A DNA stretch of 37,914 nucleotides from Myxococcales bacterium (GTDB taxonomy: Bacteria; Myxococcota_A; Polyangia; Polyangiales; Polyangiaceae). A program made the position numbers and the translations under genes. Of the stretch, positions 32,052-37,914 are shown piece by piece; the stretch's first letter is position 1; each line of letters opens with the position of its first letter. The stretch covers positions 1-37,914 of the forward strand of contig JAJYCT010000009.1 in NCBI GenBank assembly GCA_021778125.1, read 5' to 3'. The notes below the pieces were generated by a model. The model did no database searches, was not told the origin of the DNA, and saw nothing but the letters and a program-made list of their open reading frames with translations.

Positions 32052-34076
32052 TCACGCGGCAGACATGCGCCCCATCAGCAGGAGTTCGACGATCCGGTTT
32101 GGATCACGAGAGCGGAATAGCTCTCGGTTCTCATCTACGGAGAGACCATTCTGCAGCGCGAGCCCGTCGACGCCCACCGTGCGGAAGAACGTGACCATTT
32201 CATCGTAGTTCTCCCAAAGAACTCCCTGCTGGCCGTAGATCTGGCGCATACCTTCCGCGAAAGGGGCAGCCTTCTGGTAGTCCCAAGTGAACTCCGGCCG
32301 GCAGCGGCCCTCAAGCAGATCAGCCACGACCTCGGCCGCCCCGCCGAACCCGCCGCAAACAAACAACGGTTGCCCAGCCCGTAGGGTCAGCAGAGCCTCC
32401 TCGATGACGCCTGGTATGCGTCCTGAGTACCAAGTCACGCGCTGTCCTCCGTCAGGCTGAGCCGAGAGGGTGGGCCCGACCTTGCCCCCGAGGATCACTC
32501 GCGCCTGCACATCGGCGACTTGCTGTTCTCGCATGGTCGTCATGCCGCGGGCCCATGCGTAGCGCCGCGCGGCAGAAGAGGGAGTGAAGAACTCTGGCTC
32601 TTCGACGAACGTCGCGGGTTCCAAGTGCTCGATGCCCGCCGGTCGCGCTACGCGGACGTAGGTCGCCATCGCCTGAAAGGCTGCGAGCGTCGCCTTCGGC
32701 AGCGTCTTGAAAGGCAACGGCCAGCCCACGTAGTTGCGGACTCGTTCGAACGTTGGGAGCTTGCTCGACGCATCATGCGCCTGCACCAGCTCGAACAACC
32801 GTGCAGTGTACCCCTCGTTTCCGAGGTGGCCACCGTAGGCCAGGCTGGCGCCCCGGACGAGGAGGTGGCGGGAGACCTCCATGAGCACGGCCTCGAGGTG
32901 ATCGACCAGCAGGCCGTGGCGCGGCAGGTCGTCGCTCTCCGATATCGAGAGCGCGATAGCGCGGCCCTGCAGGCGGCGGTCCCTCCCCGCCCGTTGGAGG
33001 GGCGTCTCGAGCTGGTGCCGGAGCGGCGCCAGCAGCTCCAGTTCCTCGTCTCCGAGCGGCGGATCTGGATAGAGCACCGTGGCTCCGCTGGGCAGCCCGA
33101 TGAGCTTCGCCGCCTCCGGCGGCGCCGTCAGGACGTGGTCGCTGCCCGCCTGCTGGCGCCTCAGCAGCCGCTGGACATGGAGACGCCGCAGTGTCTCCTT
33201 GAGGAGCAGGTCGACGGCGCCCTGGGCGCCGACGCTCGTCCAGGACACCACGGGTACGTTGCCCAGGTAGGGGAAGCCGCGGAGGTCGAGGCCCTCCAGC
33301 GCATCGACGACCACGATGGGGCGCTGGTGCTCCTTGGCGAGCAGCACCTCGCGCCGGCACCACGTCCGGCTGCTATAGTGCTTGGTGAGAAGGACCAGGA
33401 GTTCAGAGTCCTGCACTCCCGAGGCGATCGCTTTCCCGAACTCGGAACCGCCCTCGATGCGGGCGCTGTCGATCCAGGTATCGATTGGCTTTGTGGCGTC
33501 GAGGTGGTCGACCAGGCTCTTGAAAACCTGCGGTTCGGCGGCCACGTCCGCTTTCGCATGGCTGAGAAACAGCGTCACGGGGACGCTCGTGCCGGCGTCC
33601 TGGCCCAGGAGGAAGCGGCAGAGCTCCACAACGGTTCGCCGCACAATCCACGTTGTTCGTGCCTCGCCGGCGGCCTCGCGATAGGCGGGTGGAAAACTGA
33701 CCCCTCTCAGACGCGCATCCAGCGGCCAGGCGTGAGGGGTGAGCTGGAAGGGCAGCATCCGATGCGGGCTGCCACTGCAACGGGCCCACGTCTCGGCGAC
33801 GAAGGATCCCCATGGTTGGCGTCCGGCGACGAGATCCGTCGGGGTGACTACCATCTCGTCGTCCGCGAGCACCACCACGAGACTCAGGTCGGCAGCGTCA
33901 ACCGGTAGCAGCTGGGGGGGGAGGCCCGTGCCGTCCTCCGGCACGAGCAGCGTTGGCACGCGCAGGCCCGGGAGCGCCGGGTCGTCGTTCAGTGCGCGGT
34001 GGATCGCGACGGCGAGCGCGCGGCCCTCCTTCGACTCGGGATGGAAGACCAGATGGACAAGGAGCGGCGTCGTCAT
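32052..34076 (-). CDS. TIR-like/TIR/SLOG multidomain protein (putative immune effector)
   Basis: A 674-aa protein with no membrane segment. Residues about 1-160 look like a first, divergent TIR-like or Rossmannoid domain (PLLVHLVFHPESKEGRALAV, LSLVVVLADDEMV). Residues about 167-280 are a classical TIR domain (VTLFLSHAKADVA, PIDTWIDSARIEGGSEFGKA, SELLVLLTKHYSSRTWCRRE) with Glu243 after WCRR as the likely catalytic residue. Residues about 372-590 resemble a SLOG nucleotide-binding domain (AIALSISESDDL, GASLAYGGHLGNEGYTARLF, RVILGGK, GQPLFVCGGFGGAAEVVADL), of the type Burroughs and colleagues described with TIR/PNP domains. ThsA of Thoeris also uses SLOG to sense a TIR-made signal. The ATG at 34076 has GAGG 5 bases upstream. 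It converges on the two TIR genes. Confidence 0.82.
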   Translation of the reverse strand: MTTPLLVHLVFHPESKEGRALAVAIHRALNDDPALPGLRVPTLLVPEDGTGLPPQLLPVDAADLSLVVVLADDEMVVTPTDLVAGRQPWGSFVAETWARCSGSPHRMLPFQLTPHAWPLDARLRGVSFPPAYREAAGEARTTWIVRRTVVELCRFLLGQDAGTSVPVTLFLSHAKADVAAEPQVFKSLVDHLDATKPIDTWIDSARIEGGSEFGKAIASGVQDSELLVLLTKHYSSRTWCRREVLLAKEHQRPIVVVDALEGLDLRGFPYLGNVPVVSWTSVGAQGAVDLLLKETLRRLHVQRLLRRQQAGSDHVLTAPPEAAKLIGLPSGATVLYPDPPLGDEELELLAPLRHQLETPLQRAGRDRRLQGRAIALSISESDDLPRHGLLVDHLEAVLMEVSRHLLVRGASLAYGGHLGNEGYTARLFELVQAHDASSKLPTFERVRNYVGWPLPFKTLPKATLAAFQAMATYVRVARPAGIEHLEPATFVEEPEFFTPSSAARRYAWARGMTTMREQQVADVQARVILGGKVGPTLSAQPDGGQRVTWYSGRIPGVIEEALLTLRAGQPLFVCGGFGGAAEVVADLLEGRCRPEFTWDYQKAAPFAEGMRQIYGQQGVLWENYDEMVTFFRTVGVDGLALQNGLSVDENRELFRSRDPNRIVELLLMGRMSAA

Positions 34077-34159
34077 GGGGACCTCGGCGCGGTGGTGGCC
34101 TCGGCCGATGATGCGCCAGCGCGTCGCGCTTCGCATCACTCACACGCGGGGCTTCCTGG

Positions 34160-34176
34160 GCGTCATGACATGACGC
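34160..34176. promoter_or_regulatory. Perfect palindrome upstream of the TIR-SLOG gene
   Basis: Arms GCGTCATG and CATGACGC flank a single A, 84 bp before the start of the TIR-SLOG gene in its divergent promoter region with the lipoprotein gene. It is a candidate operator; the regulator is not evident in the window. Confidence 0.5.
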
Positions 34177-34251
34177 GGGCATAGAGCCGCGCACAGTGCC
34201 AGCGACGGGAGAACCGGACGCTTCAAGACGGCGCAGGGGGCGGATGGCTCA

Positions 34252-34277
34252 ATCGAGAGAGAGCTGCAGCTCTCGAT
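34252..34277. promoter_or_regulatory. Inverted repeat upstream of the lipoprotein gene
   Basis: A 16-bp perfect palindrome (GAGAGCTGCAGCTCTC, 34259-34274) extends with a 2-base bulge to ATCG...CGAT. It ends 27 bp before ATG 34305. Either an operator or a 5'-UTR hairpin. Confidence 0.45.
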
Positions 34278-34304
34278 CACGAGTGGTAGCTTGGGAGATG
34301 TCCC

Positions 34305-35072
34305 ATGCGGAAGTCGGTCGCATGCATCGGAGCCTTCGGTGTTCTCGCCGCCTGCACTCCGGCTGCAAGTCCGGTCGACGGCTGCGGAGCATCGCGCACC
34401 CTGCTCGACGGCGTGTGCGTCAACGAGCGCGTGGCCGACTACGTGGCGTGCGTTCGCGCCCAGGGTGCCCAGCTCGGCGAAGAGAAGGGCCGGAAGCTCT
34501 CGGCTGAGGCCGGGGTCGCCGGGACGCACGCGGGCGTCGCTTCGGAAGTGAGGGATACCCTCGAGCGCACGTACACTGTGTCGGACTCGAACACGCTCGA
34601 GATCATCCGAGCCTGCAACGCGGCGTCGGGGATGTCATCGGCGGCACCGACGCCCCCGCCTGCGTCGGCCAGTGCACCGTTGGTGTCCGGGCCCGTGGCG
34701 ACGCCGGGGGGACACGCACAGAACGAGGGCTCGCTCGGAACGCCGGTCCCGAACTGCGCCAGCGGTCCTCTCGTCGTCGAGTTCGCGAATCGGACGGACG
34801 ACCAGTTCGTCACACTACAGATCGACGGTGACGACATCGCCATCCGCGGCCGCCGAGGCGCTCTCCCTCCACAGGTGCCGCCGCAAACGAGCCTCTACAT
34901 CTGCCTTGAATCCCTCGGGCAGCACGTCATCACGGGCAAGCGCTACGTCAGCCGCATGGACCAGCTCATTCTGGCGGGAACGATCAACGTCACGATGGCG
35001 TTCACCGCCAACTACAACGGCAACGTTGGCCACCACGTCGTGTTCATCAACGGGCTCGACGTGCTCCGGTAG
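34305..35072 (+). CDS. Predicted lipoprotein of unknown function
   Basis: 255 residues. MRKSVACIGAFGVLAAC is a lipoprotein signal with lipobox LAAC (Cys17). A Cys-containing, Ala/Gly-rich region of about 80 residues (VADYVACVRAQGAQLGEEKG...) is helical in character, followed by a Pro/Ser/Ala linker. The C-terminal domain of about 95 residues has strands PLVVEFANRTDDQFVTLQID, GDDIAIRGRRGALPPQ and QLILAGTINVTMAFTANYNG, like a small beta-sandwich. GGGAG lies 7 bases before ATG 34305. It is divergent from the TIR-SLOG gene, and the 228 bp between them hold two palindromes. There is no reason beyond proximity to link it to the TIR cluster. Confidence 0.72.
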   Translation: MRKSVACIGAFGVLAACTPAASPVDGCGASRTLLDGVCVNERVADYVACVRAQGAQLGEEKGRKLSAEAGVAGTHAGVASEVRDTLERTYTVSDSNTLEIIRACNAASGMSSAAPTPPPASASAPLVSGPVATPGGHAQNEGSLGTPVPNCASGPLVVEFANRTDDQFVTLQIDGDDIAIRGRRGALPPQVPPQTSLYICLESLGQHVITGKRYVSRMDQLILAGTINVTMAFTANYNGNVGHHVVFINGLDVLR

Positions 35073-35289
35073 CGAGAGTACCCGGGCGTTGCCGTCTTCG
35101 GTGCCGTAGATCACGCCCTCAGATTCAGACAGCAACGACCCCGGGTCGATACCGTGGGAGGCTGGTCATCTCGGAAGTGTCCGTGGGGTACACGTCCGCG
35201 TCGTCGGTTGAGGATGTCGTCATCGAAACGGCCAGCGAGTCACTGCGCATCGTCACGGTCTGCCGTTCGTGCGGGCCGGAGGCTAGGCT

Positions 35290-35443
35290 GTCGTCGAGGG
35301 AGGCGCGCTGGGAGCGGAGGGACGCGGACGGCAGCCCATACTGCGCTTGGGGGCCTGGCGGGAAGGTCCCCGACGCCGAACGCCCCTTCGCGCCACCTCA
35401 GGTAGCTGCGCGCGACGACGGACCCGGCGCGGCGTACGCTTCG
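35290..35443 (-). pseudogene. Short remnant of the winged-helix gene's 5' end
   Basis: On the plus strand CGAGGGAGGCG, GCTGGGAGCGGAGGGACGCG, GACGGC and AGCCCATACT match 29821-29873 almost exactly, except that six bases including the start codon are deleted. Weaker similarity continues to GGCGTACG(T/C)TTCGA, seen at about 29928-29936 and 35431-35440. It lies in the 390-bp gap 35073-35462, whose remainder shows nothing. Confidence 0.6.
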
Positions 35444-35462
35444 AGTGGAGGACGCGGGCGTC

Positions 35463-35912
35463 GTGCCGGTGGAAGTTCGCTCGGGGCAGGTCTGGGAGTT
35501 CACCAACGGCGCCGCTCCGGTACGTCGCGCTCGCGTCGTACGGGTGAGCGAACCGATTTGTGGCGTGAGGTACGTGTTCCTCGTCCGGACCAACTCCAGC
35601 CAACCGATGCGCACGACTCTGCATCGACTACAGCACGAGCAGGCCGGCGCGCACCTCGTCGAGGATGTGCTTCCGGAGGAGGAGGTTGGCAGGACGCTGC
35701 CGTCGCCCGGGCCGATCGAGACTGCGAACGGCGGCGGGGTGCACGTCACCGTGCACGAGCCCAGGATGTCGATCGGAGATCGCCGCGCCTACGTGGCGCG
35801 TGCCCATCGGCTTCGCGCGCAGGGGTTTGCTGTCGCAGAAGTCGCGGAAACCATGGGCGTGTCGGCAGCGGTCGTGGAGGTGTGGCTCGTGGAGCCGCCG
35901 GGCGGGGAGTGA
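35463..35912 (+). CDS. Small protein with a C-terminal helix-turn-helix
   Basis: About 149 residues from GTG 35463 (GGAGG 11 bases upstream; a GTG at 35445 would add six residues). The N-terminal half is a beta-rich module: VRSGQVWEFTNG, ARVVRVSEP, VRYVFLVRTNSSQPMRTTLH and EQAGAHLVEDVLPEE. This could be an SH3-like or small barrel domain. The C-terminal RAYVARAHRLRAQGFAVAEV, AETMGVSAAVVEVWL looks like a helix-turn-helix of the type found in transposase/recombinase-like or regulatory proteins. No family is recognised. It might bind DNA; no target is inferred. Its 5' region abuts the decayed winged-helix fragment. Confidence 0.6.
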   Translation: MPVEVRSGQVWEFTNGAAPVRRARVVRVSEPICGVRYVFLVRTNSSQPMRTTLHRLQHEQAGAHLVEDVLPEEEVGRTLPSPGPIETANGGGVHVTVHEPRMSIGDRRAYVARAHRLRAQGFAVAEVAETMGVSAAVVEVWLVEPPGGE

Positions 35913-35983
35913 GGGCGCGGCACTCGTGCCCTTCATACCGGACAAGCCCAGCGAGACCTCGTCGAGCAGGTCTCGGGATCGGA

Positions 35984-37225
35984 CTACTTGCACATCCCCG
36001 CCGTGCAGGTCTGGCCGGAGAGGCACGTGTTGTAGCAAGACCCGCAGTTGAGCGGATCCGCCGTGGTGTCGACGCAGGCTGGGGCGCACAGCGTTGTGCC
36101 GCCCGTGCACGTGGGCATGCAGTTGGCGGCGGTGAACTCGGCCCGCACCAAGTTGCACGCAGTGCTCGGAGCCTGGAGCAAGCCGCAAGTGGGTCCGCTC
36201 GTGCATGATACGCAACTTTGGCCCGAGCAATCCGCGCACCGCCACGTGGCAACGCTGCTGTTGTCGAGTTCGCACTGCTGCCGGGCGTCGAACAGGTTGA
36301 GGCAGTTGCCCGAGTAGCCGTTCCGCGCGACGTGGCATGCAGCGAGACATTCGCTCATCGTCGGCGTGTAGCAGGAGTACGTGACCTCCCGCGTGCACTC
36401 GGCGATGCACTGGTCGACGGGACAGGAGCTCGCGGTGCAGGTGCACGTGCCGCCCATGCAGGACTCGCCCTGGGCACACGCATGCCCGCACGCGCCGCAA
36501 TTGATCGAGTCTCCGGAGAGATCGATGCACGCGGTCTTGCCGGACCCCGTGGGGCAGAGGTTCTTCGGGTTGCACTGGCACGTCCCGTTCTGGCACGACT
36601 TCGTTGGATCCGTTGCCAGGCACCACTGGTCGGCCTGGGGCTCCTGGTCGACGACGCCGGTGCAGGCGTCGTCTTTGCCGTCGCACGTGATCGTGGCGCC
36701 GGGGTGAATGCTCGGATCGCTGTCGTCGCAGTCCCCGCCGCTGCAGACCTGTGGCGGGTAGCCGTCCTTGTCCTTGTCGAGCACGTCGAACGTGCAAACG
36801 GAGCTCGCCGGATCGCACTGGATGTTCGTCTTGCAGGCGTCGCCCTTCCACGCGTTCTGGCAGTCGGTCACAGACGCGCACGCAGGGCTCGCGACGCAGC
36901 CCTTCTCCACCGTGCAGTACTGGCCCGCCGGGCACGCCGTCGCGCCGGAGTTCGGCCCGATCGAGTGCTTGCAGGCGCCCGCGACGCACGCGTCGACGGT
37001 GCAGGAGAAGCCGTCGTTGCAGCCACTGGAACAGCTTCCTCCGGCGTCGCCCCCTCCGCTGCCGGACCCGCTCCCGGAGCCGCCACTCGACCCGCCGCTC
37101 GACGCGCCGGAGTCGGAACCGCCGCCAGAGCCCGAGCCCCCGCCGGACGACGAGCACGCGAAGGCCGCGGCGACGATCAGCGCGAGCGCGCTCACCCGTG
37201 GGAAACGAATTGAGGACGAGATCAC
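35984..37225 (-). CDS. Cys-rich lipoprotein with a MopE-like metal-binding motif
   Basis: 413 residues. SALALIVAAAFAC is a lipoprotein signal (lipobox AFAC, Cys24), followed by a long Gly/Ser linker and about 40 cysteines. Residues about 150-193 (DKDKDGYPPQVCSGGDCDDS, DPSIHPGATITCDGKDDACT, GVVDQE) match the MopE-type putative metal-binding repeat, whose namesake binds copper. Later NCGACGHACAQGESC-type motifs are common in myxobacterial surface proteins. The GTG at 37225 has CGGAGG 6 bases upstream and gives the signal peptide. The same 20-bp start region (37220-37239) recurs at the next gene. Likely a disulfide-stabilised surface protein; copper binding is possible but unproven. Confidence 0.82.
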   Translation of the reverse strand: MISSSIRFPRVSALALIVAAAFACSSSGGGSGSGGGSDSGASSGGSSGGSGSGSGSGGGDAGGSCSSGCNDGFSCTVDACVAGACKHSIGPNSGATACPAGQYCTVEKGCVASPACASVTDCQNAWKGDACKTNIQCDPASSVCTFDVLDKDKDGYPPQVCSGGDCDDSDPSIHPGATITCDGKDDACTGVVDQEPQADQWCLATDPTKSCQNGTCQCNPKNLCPTGSGKTACIDLSGDSINCGACGHACAQGESCMGGTCTCTASSCPVDQCIAECTREVTYSCYTPTMSECLAACHVARNGYSGNCLNLFDARQQCELDNSSVATWRCADCSGQSCVSCTSGPTCGLLQAPSTACNLVRAEFTAANCMPTCTGGTTLCAPACVDTTADPLNCGSCYNTCLSGQTCTAGMCK

Positions 37226-37239
37226 TGCCCACCTCCGGC
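37220..37239. repeat. 20-bp start-region repeat, copy 1
   Basis: Identical to 37775-37794. It covers the GTGATC start and GGAGG ribosome-binding site of two adjacent lipoprotein genes, and in the gene upstream of each it would encode the ending AGGGQ-stop. Confidence 0.85.
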
Positions 37240-37393
37240 AGTGACCGGCATCGCGAGGCCCCAGCCCATTCTGTCGCACCATGATCCGCGTTCTCCTTCC
37301 CTCAACGGTGTCCGTGAGTGCGTTCTCTCCATGCCTGCCCCCGGCTGCGTCCGTGGCGGCGTGCTGGCGCACAAGTCGCCCCGAAGGCGGCGC

Positions 37394-37780
37394 TCACAGC
37401 AGGCAGTTCCCCGCGACCCCTGCGCACGAGCACTGACTGCTGCACGCATCACACGAGAACGGGCAACCCATGTATGACTGGTACGCACTCGCATTCTGCG
37501 ACGCGCAGCTCTCCCAGCATGACGAGTCGAACTGAGCGCAAGCGCACCGGCACTTGACGTAGTCGGAGCCCGCGCCTGTCACGCAGCTGGCGAGGCTTCC
37601 GCAGTTGCTCTGCACGCAGCTCCAGCACGCGTCGCTCGGATTGTCGCTCGCGCACGACGGCCCGTGGTACGGGAAGCCGCCTCCGCCCCCGCTGCCCGAC
37701 GAGCACGCGAAGGCTGCGACGACTGCGATGGCGATCGCACCGGCGCGTGCCACACAACTCGCAGACGAAGCGCCGATCAC
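37394..37780 (-). CDS. Small Cys-rich lipoprotein
   Basis: 128 residues. The signal CVARAGAIAIAVVAAFAC has lipobox AFAC, very like the MopE-like gene's. The mature part has a Gly-rich linker, then about 16 cysteines (SDACWSCVQSNCGSLASC, YVKCRCACAQFDSSCWESC, GCPFSCDACSSQCSC). The GTG at 37780 has CGGAGG 6 bases upstream and overlaps the TGA of the truncated upstream gene (GTGA), indicating an operon. The 168 bp to the MopE-like gene show only a short remnant ending in VTAGGGQ-stop, a relic of the same gene junction. Function unknown. Confidence 0.75.
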   Translation of the reverse strand: MIGASSASCVARAGAIAIAVVAAFACSSGSGGGGGFPYHGPSCASDNPSDACWSCVQSNCGSLASCVTGAGSDYVKCRCACAQFDSSCWESCASQNASAYQSYMGCPFSCDACSSQCSCAGVAGNCLL

Positions 37781-37794
37781 TGCCCACCTCCGGC
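37775..37794. repeat. 20-bp start-region repeat, copy 2
   Basis: Identical to 37220-37239; see copy 1. Confidence 0.85.
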
Positions 37795-37914
37795 GACCCG
37801 CGTGTACTTCATCTCGCCCACCATGGGCTGGACGTGCGCCATGTGGTTCGCGTCGAGGAGCCGGAAGCGCTCGGTCTGCCCGCCGCCCTCGGTCGAGATG
37901 ACGAGGATCGTGCT
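37777..37914 (-). CDS. C-terminal end of a gene cut by the window edge
   Basis: The last 45 codons (ILVISTEGGGQTERFRLLDA, then NHMAHVQPMVGEMKYTRVAG and GGQ-stop) are open to the window end. The stop overlaps the GTG of the small Cys-rich lipoprotein, so they are cotranscribed. I do not recognise the family. The neighbouring remnant at about 37222-37260 ends in the same residues, suggesting this gene and the lipoprotein start were duplicated together. Confidence 0.6.
   Translation of the reverse strand, partial: STILVISTEGGGQTERFRLLDANHMAHVQPMVGEMKYTRVAGGGQ

Noticed and set aside
34186-34201. Sigma-54-like TGGCAC on the minus strand upstream of the TIR-SLOG gene
   Set aside because: The required GC at the -12 position (TTGC) is not present at the right spacing.
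1-37914. CRISPR arrays, tRNA or rRNA genes, IS elements, phage structural genes
   Set aside because: None seen: no regularly spaced short repeats, no transposase or integrase motifs and no recognisable tRNA cloverleaf. A tRNA scan would be decisive.

Overview
The window looks like chromosomal DNA of a large-genome Myxococcota bacterium, probably order Polyangiales. GC is very high and GC3 is close to saturated in most genes. There are many Cys-rich and Asp/Gly-rich lipoproteins, a kelch/Lcl protein with a MYXO-CTERM-like tail, formylglycine-enzyme-like and PIG-L proteins, soluble hybrid histidine kinases and an ECF sigma/anti-sigma pair. This taxonomic call is inference; no rRNA or marker gene is present.

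Layout. 1-2290: a 5'-truncated RecB/Cas4-like nuclease, a DUF932-like protein and a 74-aa protein, closed by a strong terminator. 2499-8014: a small lipoprotein, a histidine-kinase fragment, two paralogous metallophosphoesterase lipoproteins in convergent orientation, and a large lipoprotein. 8162-10267: a BlaI repressor, a BlaR1-like M56 peptidase and an outer-membrane protein whose start overlaps a perfect dyad, the likely BlaI operator. 10384-13330: a scrapyard of truncated genes (GAF, outer-membrane protein, DHH-like, FGE) around one lipoprotein gene. 13366-16489: a minus-strand run of overlapping genes for a lipoprotein, a Cys-rich repeat protein and a membrane protein, plus another lipoprotein. 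16685-21366: a TPR protein, a PIG-L deacetylase lipoprotein and a tightly overlapping envelope protein/ECF sigma/FecR-like anti-sigma operon. A homologous element of about 80-100 bp precedes the TPR gene, the PIG-L gene and the operon. 22306-24926: two histidine kinases, the first with an 11-C tract at its start. 25118-30353: an outer-membrane protein, the 995-aa kelch/Lcl MYXO-CTERM protein, a winged-helix protein and a small conserved protein. 30800-34076: a TIR gene, a ThsB/MTH538-like TIR gene and a convergent TIR-like/TIR/SLOG gene. 34305-37914: lipoproteins, including a MopE-like one, and a small HTH protein.

The best candidate for a new system is the three-gene TIR/ThsB-like/TIR-SLOG cluster. 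It resembles Thoeris in parts, with a TIR signal producer and a SLOG-containing effector, but has no SIR2 or TM-Macro ThsA. Its middle gene is visibly less GC-rich than the surroundings, which suggests transfer.

The second theme is dispersed gene fragments. Four truncated copies have an intact relative elsewhere in the window: a histidine kinase, the sigma-operon envelope gene, the 3' end of the 74-aa gene with its terminator, and the 5' end of the winged-helix gene. This points to repeated duplication and decay. All calls come from reading the sequence and translations by eye; no database search was run.
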